From assembly GCF_016698645.1 (NCBI RefSeq), contig NZ_CP068047.1:1275001-1339000 (forward strand): 64,000 bases of DNA, in the 5' to 3' direction. This document shows positions 8,159-16,928 of the stretch, in pieces (within the stretch, counting starts at the first letter, position 1; each line of letters opens with the position of its first letter). The notes below the pieces were generated by a model that made no database searches, was not told the DNA's origin, and saw only the letters and a list, made by a program, of their open reading frames with translations. This stretch comes from Devosia oryziradicis. Its GTDB lineage: Bacteria; Pseudomonadota; Alphaproteobacteria; Rhizobiales; Devosiaceae. The translations under genes and the position numbers were made by a program.

Positions 8159-9394
8159 ATGGCCGCGCTGACCTTGCGCCGCAAGCTGGCAATCCTCTCC
8201 GATGCTGCGAAATACGACGCATCCTGCGCTTCGTCCGGGTCGGAAAAGCGCAACAGCGTCGGGACGGGGGGAATCGGTTCGACCGAGGGCAGCGGCATCT
8301 GCCATTCCTATGCGCCGGATGGCCGCTGCATCAGCCTGCTCAAGATCCTGCTGACCAATTTCTGCGTCTATGACTGCATTTATTGCGTCAACCGCTCGTC
8401 CTCCAACGTCGCCCGCGCACGGTTCAGCGTCGAGGAGGTGGTCAGGCTCACGCTCGATTTCTACAAGCGAAACTATATCGAGGGGCTGTTCCTGTCCTCG
8501 GGCATCATCCGCTCACCCGACTATACGATGGAGGAACTGGTGCGGGTGGCGCGGTCGCTGCGGGAGGAGCACCAGTTCGCCGGCTACATCCATCTCAAGG
8601 TCATCCCCAATGCCGCTCCGGACCTGCTGGCCGAAGCCGGGCGTTGGGCCGATCGGCTCTCGACCAATATCGAAATGCCCACCGACATCGGCCTCGAAAC
8701 GCTGGCGCCGGAAAAAAAGCCCAGTGAGATCCGCACCGCCATGGCCCGCGTGCGGGGCAAGCTCGACGAAGCCGATCCCGACAAGAAGGCCAAGGCCGCG
8801 AAACCCAAATTCGCGCCGGCGGGACAATCGACGCAGATGATCGTCGGGGCCGATGCCGCAGATGACGGGGCCATCCTTCACCGGGCGGCTGGCCTTTATT
8901 CTGGATATCGGCTCAAGCGCGTCTACTATTCTGCCTTCTCGCCCATTCCCGATGCCAGTTCGCGCCTGCCGCTCAAGCCGCCGCCACTGATGCGCGAGCA
9001 TCGGCTGTACCAAGCCGACTGGCTTATCCGCTTTTATGGCTTCGACGTGCCCGAAATCGTCGCGGGCGGGGAGGGTGGTTTGCTCGATCTTGACATCGAT
9101 CCCAAGCTAGCGTGGGCGCTCAAGAGCCGACAGCTGTTTCCGGTGGACGTGAACCGATCTGATCGGGAAATGCTGCTGCGCGTGCCGGGTTTGGGCACGC
9201 GGGGCGTCGACCGCATCATCGCTACCCGCCGGCATCACCGGCTGCGGCTGGACGACGTGGCGCGCATTGCCGGCTCGATCGACAAGGTGCGGCCGTTCAT
9301 CGAATGCGCGGACTGGACCCCCGGCGGACTGACTGATGATACTCGCCTGCGGGCCAGGCTGACGCCGCAGCCGGAACAGTTGAGCCTCTTCTGA
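8159..9394 (+). CDS. Putative DNA modification/repair radical SAM protein
   Basis: A 411-residue radical SAM protein. The cluster motif CVYDCIYC supplies C69, C73 and C76. The following LFLSSGI and IHLKVIP strands belong to the TIM-barrel core, and the C-terminus has a helix-hairpin-helix (LRVPGLGTRGVDRII) suited to DNA binding. This combination matches the family annotated as a DNA modification/repair radical SAM protein, whose reaction is not established. ATG 8159 is preferred over GTG 8138 because aaaggga precedes it at normal distance. The stop overlaps the UdgX start by one base, so the two are translationally coupled. Confidence 0.9.
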   Translation: MAALTLRRKLAILSDAAKYDASCASSGSEKRNSVGTGGIGSTEGSGICHSYAPDGRCISLLKILLTNFCVYDCIYCVNRSSSNVARARFSVEEVVRLTLDFYKRNYIEGLFLSSGIIRSPDYTMEELVRVARSLREEHQFAGYIHLKVIPNAAPDLLAEAGRWADRLSTNIEMPTDIGLETLAPEKKPSEIRTAMARVRGKLDEADPDKKAKAAKPKFAPAGQSTQMIVGADAADDGAILHRAAGLYSGYRLKRVYYSAFSPIPDASSRLPLKPPPLMREHRLYQADWLIRFYGFDVPEIVAGGEGGLLDLDIDPKLAWALKSRQLFPVDVNRSDREMLLRVPGLGTRGVDRIIATRRHHRLRLDDVARIAGSIDKVRPFIECADWTPGGLTDDTRLRARLTPQPEQLSLF

Positions 9395-10845
9395 TGCATA
9401 TCGTGCGCATGGAGGGGCTCAACGATTTCGCCGAGTGGCGCGGCAAGGCGCGGCAGGTTTTGGCCGCCGGTTTATCCCCCGACCAGGTGGAGTGGCGTAT
9501 GCTGGGCGATGTAGGCGGTCTCCTCGATCAGCCGACGCCATTGCCGTTGGCCGATCATCCGGTCGGCTCGGTTCCCCGCCAATTCCTCGATCTGGCCGAA
9601 CAAGCTATCTGCCACGCCGATCCGGCGCGGTTTGCGGTGCTTTATCGCCTGCTGTGGCGGCTGCAAGCTGACGGGCAACTGCTGCAGAATTCTGCTGATC
9701 CGGACAACAGTCTGCTGACGAAGTGGACATCGGCCGTGCGCCGTGACAGCCACAAGATGAAGGCCTTCGTGCGCTTCAAATCGATTGTCGACGACAGCGG
9801 CCTCGAGCGCTATGCCGCCTGGTTTGAGCCGGAGCATTACACACTCGAGCGCACGGCCCCGTTCTTCGCCCGGCGCTTCGACGGCATGGTCTGGGCGATC
9901 GTGACCCCCTATCGCAGCGCCTACTGGGACGGAGAAAGCCTCGCCTTTGGACCGGGTGGCAAGCGGGCAGATGTTCCGCAGGACGATGCCGTGGAAGGCG
10001 ACTGGAAAACCTACTTTTCCTCGATCTTCAACCCGGCCCGGCTCAAGGTTTCGATGATGAAATCAGAGATGCCGGTCAAATATTGGCGCAACCTGCCCGA
10101 GGCCGAACTCATTGCTCCCCTGATCCGCGGGGCCAGGCAGATGGAGGCCGAGATGATCGAACGCACCGCCAGCCAACCACCATCACGCCACCTTCGCCAG
10201 CAGGCGCGGGAGGTAGAAGGTGCTGAAGACGTCGGCGAAATTGCCAGCCTGGCCGATGCTCGCGCCGCAGTGCAGGGCTGCCGGCGCTGCCCGCTCTACG
10301 AGCACGCAACCCAGGCCGTGTTTGGCGAGGGACCCGAACATGCCGAGGTGATGTTCGTCGGCGAGCAGCCGGGCGACCAGGAAGATCTGGCGGGCAAGCC
10401 TTTTGTCGGTCCCGCGGGGCAGGTGCTTGACCGGGCGGTGGAAAAGCTGGGCATCGACAGGTCCCGGGTCTATGTCACCAATGCCGTCAAGCACTTCAAA
10501 TTCGAGCCGCGCGGCAAGCGCCGCATCCACCAGCGGCCCGATGGTGGCGAGATCCAGGCCTGCAAGTTCTGGCTCAACCTCGAGATCGGCTTGGTCAAAC
10601 CCAAGGTGATCGTGGCGCTTGGTGCCACTGCGGCGCAGAGCTTGCTCGGAAAATCGGTGACCATCAGCAAGCTGCGCGGCACGCCGATCGCTCTGGCGGA
10701 CGGCACCACGCTGTTCGTCACCAACCACCCATCCTACCTGCTGCGCATTCCAGATGTGGAAGGCAAGGCGCGGGAACAGGCGAAGTTCGAGGCCGACCTG
10801 CTCTTGGTGCGTGAAGCCATCGCAGGCCTGCGCAAGACGCATTGA
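9394..10845 (+). CDS. udgX: DUF4130 / UdgX-type uracil-DNA binding protein fusion
   Basis: A 483-residue two-part protein. Residues 1-270 form the DUF4130-type domain found beside the radical SAM partner. Residues about 290-478 are a family-4-like uracil-DNA glycosylase fold with CRRCPL cluster cysteines, GEQPGDQEDLAGKPFVGPAG and HPSYLLR. The R-loop contains KRRIH (His about residue 379), the signature of UdgX, in which that His bonds covalently to the abasic sugar after uracil release. The fusion and the coupling to the radical SAM gene suggest a two-protein repair or modification pathway. The DUF4130 reaction is unknown. Confidence 0.92.
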   Translation: MHIVRMEGLNDFAEWRGKARQVLAAGLSPDQVEWRMLGDVGGLLDQPTPLPLADHPVGSVPRQFLDLAEQAICHADPARFAVLYRLLWRLQADGQLLQNSADPDNSLLTKWTSAVRRDSHKMKAFVRFKSIVDDSGLERYAAWFEPEHYTLERTAPFFARRFDGMVWAIVTPYRSAYWDGESLAFGPGGKRADVPQDDAVEGDWKTYFSSIFNPARLKVSMMKSEMPVKYWRNLPEAELIAPLIRGARQMEAEMIERTASQPPSRHLRQQAREVEGAEDVGEIASLADARAAVQGCRRCPLYEHATQAVFGEGPEHAEVMFVGEQPGDQEDLAGKPFVGPAGQVLDRAVEKLGIDRSRVYVTNAVKHFKFEPRGKRRIHQRPDGGEIQACKFWLNLEIGLVKPKVIVALGATAAQSLLGKSVTISKLRGTPIALADGTTLFVTNHPSYLLRIPDVEGKAREQAKFEADLLLVREAIAGLRKTH

Positions 10846-10927
10846 TCACCGCTATCTGGCCGCTTGACAGGGGAACGGGCTAAACTTAGTTAGGGCGCGT
10901 CGCCCGGCAAGCCGGGCCGCCCTTTGG

Positions 10928-11004
10928 GGCGGAGTAGCTCAGTTGGTTAGAGCAGCGGAATCATAATCCGTGTGTCGGGGGTTCAAATCCCTCCTCCGCT
11001 ACCA
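10928..11004 (+). tRNA. tRNA-Met (CAT)
   Basis: A full cloverleaf: acceptor GGCGGAG with CTCCGCT, D-stem GCTC/GAGC, anticodon stem GCGGA/TCCGT with loop ATCATAA (anticodon CAT at 10962-10964), T-arm around TTCAAAT, and an encoded 3' ACCA. The sequence resembles elongator Met rather than initiator (G1-U72 pair, not the mismatched initiator end) or Ile2, though CAT alone does not separate Met from Ile2. Confidence 0.93.
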
Positions 11005-11010
11005 TCACGA

Positions 11011-11034
11011 CCCCAGCCATTGCTGGGGTTTTTT
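11011..11034 (+). terminator. Rho-independent terminator of tRNA-Met
   Basis: CCCCAGC (11011-11017) and GCTGGGG (11022-11028) pair around a 4-nt loop, followed by six T. It ends the tRNA transcript 6 nt after the CCA. Confidence 0.88.
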
Positions 11035-11054
11035 GTTTCCGGCGGAAGCTGACG

Positions 11055-11200
11055 CTCGTGCAGGTGTTTGAGCTTATCCGGGTTGCGGACGACGTAGATG
11101 GCCGCCACCTTGTCGTCTTCGATCAGCAAGACAGTTGTCTGCAATTCGCCGTCGGCCTCCAGCGACAGCGCAGCGTTGACTAGACGGATTGGCGGTTTCT
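11055..11200 (-). pseudogene. C-terminal relic of an ECF41/SigJ-type sigma factor
   Basis: A minus-strand frame reads PPIRLVNAALSLEADGELQ and then VAAIYVVRNPDKLKHL. This is the typical end of ECF41-type sigma factors, whose SnoaL-like C-terminal extension closes with IAAIYVVRNPDKLRHL-like sequence. The sigma domains and most of the extension are missing; the fragment begins directly after the stop of the cupin gene at 11207, so a deletion joint probably lies at about 11200. The frame then reads on without a stop into the tRNA region. No start or ribosome site fits a functional gene. Confidence 0.7.
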
Positions 11201-11206
11201 GCCGCG

Positions 11207-11596
11207 TCACCCCAGGTTGTGCTGGTACCAACGCGGGCCCAAATGGAGGTCCAGGGTTTGCAGCCGGCCCGGGCCCAGATTCTCGAACCGGTGCGGTATG
11301 CCCTTGGGGCCAAGGACGACGTCCCCGATCTCGGCATCGATGATCTCATCGCCGACATAGAAGCGGCCGCGTCCTGCGATAACGATGAAGACTTCGTCGT
11401 AGGGATGCACATGCAATTTGGGTCCCTCGCCGATGGTCTCGTTGCCATAGGCCAGAACGGTGACGCTGGTCCCCAGCGCGTCGCCCAGAAGATGCCCGCG
11501 CCAGACCTCCCCGTTCGTGGCGTCGAACAGCTTGAGCTTGGTTGGGCGTCGGCCGTCTGGCTGGGCGGTAGCGGGATCAAATGGCTCGAACTTCAT
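11207..11596 (-). CDS. Cupin-domain protein
   Basis: A 129-residue single-domain cupin. Motif 1 is GPKLHVHPYDEVFIVIAGRG (about residues 58-77) with the two His and the Glu metal ligands. Motif 2 is GDVVLGPKGIPHRFEN (about 91-106) with the remaining His. Such small cupins are metal-dependent isomerases, oxygenases or sugar binders, so the substrate cannot be assigned. It is directly followed by the sigma-factor relic; ECF41 sigmas commonly sit beside small oxidoreductase or cupin genes, so the pair may be remnants of one stress module. Confidence 0.85.
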   Translation of the reverse strand: MKFEPFDPATAQPDGRRPTKLKLFDATNGEVWRGHLLGDALGTSVTVLAYGNETIGEGPKLHVHPYDEVFIVIAGRGRFYVGDEIIDAEIGDVVLGPKGIPHRFENLGPGRLQTLDLHLGPRWYQHNLG

Positions 11597-11806
11597 CGGT
11601 CACTCCGTCGTTGCGCGCGCTTGGTTGGGCAAATGACAATTCCATGGTCTCGGAAACCAGCTGGACGATTTCGGCTGCGTCGCAAGGCCGTGTCAAATTG
11701 CGGCACGCTCTGTCTGGCAAGGGCGGGGTCATTCTCGCTCCGTTCAAGCGGCCAGAGGCCTAGCCGAATGGAGCCACCACAGCCAGGCTAGTATAGTCGT
11801 CCGTGA

Positions 11807-12193
11807 CTAACGGATCTGCGCATGGTTTTCGTCCGAGGTCGCCGGCGTGCCGATGCGGTAGGTTCCAAAGCCTGAAATGATCCTGTCGCCCCGAAAGATC
11901 AAAACCTCGTTTGCCTCGCGACCATCCTGGTTGACATAATTGATGGTCACACAGTCCACGCCTTCGTAAACGGCCAGCACCTGGAACCGCAGGTTGGGTA
12001 TGACCCTCAGACCTTCGCTCCAATAGGCGCGCAGGGCGGGCTTCCCGATGATCGTCCCACCGGAACCCGGGACGAGCTTTGCTGCCGCCGGCGATTTGAA
12101 GACCACCGCCTGGTCGAAGTCCTGCAGCAGCCGCTCCAGGTCGTGCGCGTTCCAGGCGGCGCACCAGTTATCGGCGTAGGCGAGCAGGTTCAC
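11807..12193 (-). CDS. NTF2-like (SnoaL-like) protein
   Basis: A 128-residue protein with the SnoaL-like cone fold: YADNWCAAWNAHDLERLLQDF at the start, IIGKPALRAYWSEGL, and repeated beta strands ending FGTYRIG. Family members are small isomerases or polyketide-type hydrolases, or simple ligand-binding proteins. The start is GTG 12193, with cggaga about 6 nt upstream. It reads in the same direction as the cupin gene with a 210-nt gap and may be co-transcribed. No substrate can be named. Confidence 0.78.
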   Translation of the reverse strand: MNLLAYADNWCAAWNAHDLERLLQDFDQAVVFKSPAAAKLVPGSGGTIIGKPALRAYWSEGLRVIPNLRFQVLAVYEGVDCVTINYVNQDGREANEVLIFRGDRIISGFGTYRIGTPATSDENHAQIR

Positions 12194-12540
12194 GACAGTC
12201 TCCGATTTTTTTGACGATTTATTGCTGTTGCTGGCATGCGAGGGTTGCTGCCCCTCAGTTCAGGTCAAAGAAGGCTGCTCCAGTCGGCCGCGCAGCTTGA
12301 TCATGCCGGTGACTACCGGCGCCAACAGCACAGTAATCCGTCGCTGGCAGCCCCCAGCCCCCATCGGGTCGACCCGAGTATGCCCACCACCCTATGCGCG
12401 GCACCCCGGTCTTGGCAGCGAAAGATCGCCGGCCCTCGTCGAAACGGGGAGTGCTCGATCGTTGTCAGTGTAACGGGCAACACATTCGCTGCCCCGGTGC
12501 AACATTGGCTGGCACGGACCAGCACGAAGAGGAACAGGAA
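12194..12540. other. Intergenic region between divergent genes, no gene seen
   Basis: This 347-nt gap separates the NTF2-like gene (minus) from the DHFR-like gene (plus). Short frames here have no convincing ribosome site or family signature. It must hold both promoters, but I see no clear operator or hairpin. Confidence 0.5.
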
Positions 12541-13116
12541 ATGGGCAAGCTTATTACTACTGCTTTTGTGTCTCTCGACGGCGTCATGGAAGCGCCAGGC
12601 GGCGAGCCGGGCTATCGCAATAGCGGTTGGACGTTCCAGGACATCGAGTTTCTCCCCGAGGTGTACGACCTCAAGGCCAAGGAGCAGGACGAAGCAACGG
12701 CCATGATGATGGGGCGCGCGAGCTACGAAGCTTTCAGCCCGGTGTGGCCGAGCATGACCGATGACTTCGCGCGCTACAACGCCCTACCCAAATTCATCGT
12801 CTCTTCTTCGCTCGAGCAGGCCAGCCTGGTTCACAATTGGGGTGAGCAGACAATCCTCCGTTCCCTCGACGAAGTGGCCGCGCTCAAGGACGGCTATGAT
12901 GGGACCATCATCGTCCATGGCAGCGCCACGTTGAACCGCAATCTCGCCGATGCCGGCCTGGTCGATCGGTACAATCTGCTGGTGTTCCCGGTCTTGCTGG
13001 GCGCTGGAAAGCGCCTTTTCAGCCAGAGCGACAAGGACAAGCAGATGCTCAAGGTGGTCGAGGCACAGACCTATGCCAACGGCGTCCAGAAGCTGGTCTA
13101 CGATGTTGTCCGCTAG
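12541..13116 (+). CDS. Dihydrofolate reductase-family (RibD C-terminal) protein
   Basis: A 191-residue protein of the RibD_C fold: KLITTAFVSLDGVMEAPGG at the N-terminus, MMMGRASYEAF at about 60-70, and GTIIVHGSATLNRNLADAGLVDRYNLLVFPVLLG near 120-155. The family contains NADPH-dependent reductases related to DHFR and the riboflavin reductase, but most stand-alone members have no assigned substrate. ATG 12541 is preceded by aggaacagga. It is not a housekeeping folA: the core folate-binding sequence differs. Confidence 0.88.
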   Translation: MGKLITTAFVSLDGVMEAPGGEPGYRNSGWTFQDIEFLPEVYDLKAKEQDEATAMMMGRASYEAFSPVWPSMTDDFARYNALPKFIVSSSLEQASLVHNWGEQTILRSLDEVAALKDGYDGTIIVHGSATLNRNLADAGLVDRYNLLVFPVLLGAGKRLFSQSDKDKQMLKVVEAQTYANGVQKLVYDVVR

Positions 13117-13179
13117 GCAATGCCTTGGATTGAGCACGGAAGCAGGTCGTTTCTCCGGCGTCGTCGCCGGTCCCGGCTT

Positions 13180-14091
13180 TCAGGAGCGGCTTTCATCCAG
13201 GTCGTCCATGACCTGCTGGAGGACCGCTCGTTCGCGCTCGACCACGGCGGCATCCTGGAGGTTGTCTGCAATAATCAGCATTGCCTTCCAGATGCACCAG
13301 CCGCGCGCACGCTGCCAGGTCTGGTGGTCGATGTCGTAGGCTGCCCGGAAGCGGCTGCGGGCTCCGGCGTCAAACAGCGTCCAGTTGATGACCAAGTCAC
13401 ACGCCGGGTCGCCGACGGCTGAGGAGCCGAAGTCGATGACGGCATGCAGCTTGCCGTCACGCACCAGAAGGTTGCCCCAGGCAATATCGCCATGCACCCA
13501 TACCGGCGCAGCTTGCCACCGGCTCGCAATTGCCTCGTGCCATACCTTGGTCAGTCGCGCGGTGTCGACGATCCCATTCAGTTGGAGCAGACATTGGCGC
13601 GCCTGCTGGTCATAAACGCCAAGATCGCCGCCCCGGAAGAAGTTGTCGGGGCCGGCCAGCGGGGCGCCCGCCGTTTCTCTTTGCGCCAGCGCCAGCAGGA
13701 AGCCCGCCAGGTCTTCGGCAAATTGCCCAAGATCGGAAATCGCACTGCGTTCGGCGGGAACGCCGTCGATCCACTCCCAGATCGACCAAGGAAAGGGGTA
13801 GCCGGGGCCGGGCCTGCCGACCGCGACCGGGTGTGGGACGAGGCAAGGCAGTTGGGGTGCCAGCCTGGGAATCCAGACCGTTTCCTTGTCTATCTGCGAA
13901 AGGTAGACGGCCGATGCCGGCAATCTCACCTTATGCCGATCGCCGAGGTGGAAGGTATGATTGTCCCAACCGCTCTGGCGGACCCGCCGAACCTCCAGAT
14001 CGGCGAATTGCGGAAACTGCTCCGCGACCAGCGCCGCGACAGTCTCCGCGGTCACATCGATCCGCTCCCCGGTGGGAATGTCATCGTTCAT
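13180..14091 (-). CDS. Aminoglycoside phosphotransferase (APH)-family kinase
   Basis: A 303-residue kinase-fold protein. The phosphate-transfer loop is WVHGDIAWGNLLV (about 199-211) and the metal-binding segment is AVIDFGSSAVGDPACDL (about 217-233). The family phosphorylates aminoglycosides, macrolides or small metabolites; the substrate is not readable here. Its start overlaps the end of the MFS gene by 11 bp, making it the last gene of a five-gene unit led by the DUF1772 gene. The company of three transporters fits a detoxification or antibiotic-resistance role. Confidence 0.88.
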   Translation of the reverse strand: MNDDIPTGERIDVTAETVAALVAEQFPQFADLEVRRVRQSGWDNHTFHLGDRHKVRLPASAVYLSQIDKETVWIPRLAPQLPCLVPHPVAVGRPGPGYPFPWSIWEWIDGVPAERSAISDLGQFAEDLAGFLLALAQRETAGAPLAGPDNFFRGGDLGVYDQQARQCLLQLNGIVDTARLTKVWHEAIASRWQAAPVWVHGDIAWGNLLVRDGKLHAVIDFGSSAVGDPACDLVINWTLFDAGARSRFRAAYDIDHQTWQRARGWCIWKAMLIIADNLQDAAVVERERAVLQQVMDDLDESRS

Positions 14092-15313
14092 CTGCGTGCC
14101 TCGGGTCTGGAACGTCTGGGGGGCGACGGAGGAGCGCCGGTCCGTATTCAGTGAGCAGGACCGCCAATCCGCCCAGCGCCGCAACGGCACCGCTTATGGT
14201 GATTGCGACGCGATATTGGGCAATGGCGCTCACGACGCCGAAGATCACCGCACCAAGCAGCGATGCTGCGACGCCCAGTATATCGATCAGCGACGACGAG
14301 AGCCCGACCCGGCCCTTGATGGCATCCTGGGTGTAACTGATGGTCGTGGTGAGAAGGGCTGCCATTGCCAGGCCATTGAGTGGCTGCAACCAAAGGAGGG
14401 CCTGCACGCTGGTCAGTCCGCTGGCTACGACGAGGTAGAGACAAAGCAGCAGGCCATTGGCGAAAATGATGATGGTTCGCGGTATGCGCAGGCCCAGATA
14501 GGCCCAGAGAATCATGAAGGGCACTTCGCAGGCTGCCGCCAGCCCAGCATAGAGGCCGACATCACCCACCGAGCCGCCCATCTCCGCAACAATGACCAGC
14601 GGCATTGCTGTGCCGACCAGGCGCATGGCGACCGTCATGAGCAAAATGCCAAAAAGCCCGAAGACCACCGGGATTGGAGCGGTCCGCTGTTCCGCCGCCT
14701 GCTGTGCCGAGGCCTTGGGTGGCCGCACGGCGGTTGCGCGATCGCGCATCATGAAGACGATCACGGCGCCGCAGGCGACATAGGCTACGGCCGTCATCAG
14801 GTAGACGTCGAACGGGGAAGCCACGGCCGCCAGGTAGCCGGCCAGCGGCGGGACGACGATCCACGCCGTCGCAAAAACGCTGCGCAGCATAGAGACGGCC
14901 AAGTCGGCACGCTCCGAGCCCGACATCTGATAATAGGCCCTCGCATAGGCGAAGTTTTGCGAAAAGAGCGACATTGCGGCAGGCGTGATGAGGCAGGTGG
15001 CCACAGTGAACGCCGTGGTGTTGCGGAATACATAAATCATCCCATAGCCCACGCACCCGGCAAATGCTGAAAACAAGGCCATGAGGCGGCGGTCTCGCAG
15101 ACGGTCGGAGAAGTAGCCGAAAATGCCCGACAGCGTGGCGCCGACAATCGAACTAACGGCGATTACGACCGAATACAGCGGTCCAGACATGCCGAGAAAC
15201 TCGATGGCGACCACCGAACTATAGGGATAGGTGCTTGCTGCCGTTACACCGGAAAGGAACATTGCCACGGCAAGCAGCAGTCCGACGCGCAGTTCGGGTT
15301 TGGACAGAACCAT
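14081..15313 (-). CDS. MFS efflux transporter (SetA-like)
   Basis: A 410-residue inner-membrane carrier with about 12 membrane helices. The cytoplasmic loop 2-3 motif appears as GYFSDRLRDRRLM (about residues 65-77), and a charged loop around residue 205 divides the halves. The overall layout resembles sugar-efflux SetA and related drug exporters. It lies 5 nt from the EamA gene and overlaps the phosphotransferase gene by 11 bp, so it is firmly within the TetR-controlled operon. Confidence 0.87.
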   Translation of the reverse strand: MVLSKPELRVGLLLAVAMFLSGVTAASTYPYSSVVAIEFLGMSGPLYSVVIAVSSIVGATLSGIFGYFSDRLRDRRLMALFSAFAGCVGYGMIYVFRNTTAFTVATCLITPAAMSLFSQNFAYARAYYQMSGSERADLAVSMLRSVFATAWIVVPPLAGYLAAVASPFDVYLMTAVAYVACGAVIVFMMRDRATAVRPPKASAQQAAEQRTAPIPVVFGLFGILLMTVAMRLVGTAMPLVIVAEMGGSVGDVGLYAGLAAACEVPFMILWAYLGLRIPRTIIIFANGLLLCLYLVVASGLTSVQALLWLQPLNGLAMAALLTTTISYTQDAIKGRVGLSSSLIDILGVAASLLGAVIFGVVSAIAQYRVAITISGAVAALGGLAVLLTEYGPALLRRPPDVPDPRHADER

Positions 15314-15318
15314 GGATG

Positions 15319-16230
15319 CTACCGGGCTTGCTCGGAAGGGAGGGGGGTGTCAGCCGGTACGGGCTTTGCCCGGCCGATGACCAGCAGGGCCAATCCCAGC
15401 ACCAGGTATCCTGCACACTGGAGCCACGAAAGCCGTTCACCCAGAAAGGTGGCGCCAAGCAGTGTTGCCGAAGCCGGTACGAGAAATCCGACGAGCAGCG
15501 TATTGGCGGCTCCGACGCGCTCGAGCAGGCGGAAGAAGAGTACATAGGCGAGGGCCGTGGAGACCAGGCCCATTGTCACCAGCGACGCCAATGCCTGCAC
15601 CGAGGGGGCAGGTTGAGCCCAGGGCTGCTCGAAGACCGCGGCACCAAGCGTTGCCATCACCGCCGCGGAAATCACCTGTCCTCTTGCTACATCGAGCGGT
15701 CTTGTGCCCGGAACGATCAGCCTGCGGCCCAAGACGCCGGCAAGGGCAGAACTCGCGGCTGCGGCCAGAACCGCCCATGGCGGCAGGCCGGCGGACAGGC
15801 CCACCGTACCGGTCGGATCCAGGACCAGGACCACCGCGACAAAGGCACCAATAGTTGCTGCCACCCGCATCGTTGTCAGCTTTTCCTGCCGCAGCAAGGC
15901 ATGCGCGAAAAAGATGCCGAATACCGGTGACGTGGCGGCCAGAATGGCCGAGATGCCACTGGGCAGGCTCTGCTGTGCCCAGGCGATCAGGCTGATGGGA
16001 AGGAAGCTGTTGAGCAGCCCCATCAGGACCAGGGTTCCGTGCGGTGTCCTGGCCCCGGTGCGTCGCGATTGAACCAGGGCGATCACCGCCAGCACCACTC
16101 CGGCAATGACCAGACGGGACGCCGCAATGGTCAACGGCCCGAGGCTCTCCCCGGCAATTTCGGTAAAAAAGAACGAACTGCCGAACAGCAGGGACAGTCC
16201 GACAATGAGCAGCCAGTCCTGGGGCTTCAT
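15319..16230 (-). CDS. EamA/DMT-family transporter
   Basis: A 303-residue protein with two EamA repeats, each of five membrane helices: the first starts WLLIVGLSLLFGSSFFFTEIA, and the second runs from about residue 155 with GQVISAAVMATLG and ends YLVLGLALLVIG. The family exports metabolites or drugs driven by ion gradients. ATG 16230 follows gaagga; an upstream in-frame start at 16260 lacks one. It sits between the LysE and MFS genes with gaps of 34 and 5 nt. Confidence 0.88.
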   Translation of the reverse strand: MKPQDWLLIVGLSLLFGSSFFFTEIAGESLGPLTIAASRLVIAGVVLAVIALVQSRRTGARTPHGTLVLMGLLNSFLPISLIAWAQQSLPSGISAILAATSPVFGIFFAHALLRQEKLTTMRVAATIGAFVAVVLVLDPTGTVGLSAGLPPWAVLAAAASSALAGVLGRRLIVPGTRPLDVARGQVISAAVMATLGAAVFEQPWAQPAPSVQALASLVTMGLVSTALAYVLFFRLLERVGAANTLLVGFLVPASATLLGATFLGERLSWLQCAGYLVLGLALLVIGRAKPVPADTPLPSEQAR

Positions 16231-16264
16231 GGCTGGCGCTTGTCCTTCAGAGGCGCGCACGCGG

Positions 16265-16876
16265 CTATCTCTGCGTCAGGGCGAGCTTGGCGCCGAGCAG
16301 GACGAAGGCGCCGGCGAAGGTGCGCCGCATCCAGAGCATGACCGAGGGCCGCGAAAGGACTTGTCCGCGCATCGCCGCGGCGAAGAGGCCATAGATCGAA
16401 AAGACCACGAAGGTCATGGCGACGAATACGCCGCTCATCTGGAGCATCAACGGCAGTCCGTCAGGCGTCGACGTGGGCACGAACTGGGGCAGGAAGGCAA
16501 AAAAGAAGATCGACAGCTTTGGATTGAGGATGTTGATCAGGATGGACTCGTTGATCACCTGCAGCGCCGACTTGCTGCTAGCCTCCCGCTCGACCGCAAG
16601 CACACCGGTTTCGCGAAGCGTCGACCAAGCCATGTAGAGAAGATAAGCGACGCCGGCATATTTGATGATGTCGAAAGCAAGGGCGCTTGCATGCAGTATG
16701 GCCGCCAATCCGGTGATGGCCGCAAGCATGTGCGGCAATGTCCCGAGCGTGCAGCCAAAGGCAGCCCAGAGGCTCGCGCGCCTACCCCGTCCCAGGCCGG
16801 CGGCAATAGTATAGAGGGCCCCAGTCCCGGGCGAGGCAACGACGATGAGCGTCGTCAGGATAAATTCGTATGTCAT
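16265..16876 (-). CDS. LysE/RhtB-family exporter
   Basis: A 203-residue inner-membrane exporter with six helices. The diagnostic N-terminus is TLIVVASPGTGALYTIAAGLGRG, the central loop carries INILNPKLSIFFFAFLPQF, and length is typical for the family (about 205). Members export amino acids, homoserine lactones or related small compounds. ATG 16876 is preceded by gcgagg. It is the second gene of the five-gene operon starting with the DUF1772 gene, 52 nt upstream. Confidence 0.9.
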   Translation of the reverse strand: MTYEFILTTLIVVASPGTGALYTIAAGLGRGRRASLWAAFGCTLGTLPHMLAAITGLAAILHASALAFDIIKYAGVAYLLYMAWSTLRETGVLAVEREASSKSALQVINESILINILNPKLSIFFFAFLPQFVPTSTPDGLPLMLQMSGVFVAMTFVVFSIYGLFAAAMRGQVLSRPSVMLWMRRTFAGAFVLLGAKLALTQR

Positions 16877-16928
16877 GCCATTCGCCTCGCTTCGGATGCA
16901 CGAGCAATGTCGCGTCTTATGTTGATCA

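Noticed and set aside
11581-11763. A 60-residue plus-strand frame opposite the cupin start
   Set aside because: No ribosome site, no family features, and it overlaps the cupin gene's start; treated as chance.
13180-14091. Naming the phosphotransferase a specific aminoglycoside resistance gene
   Set aside because: Only the general APH motifs are visible; overall sequence does not let me place it in a known resistance class.
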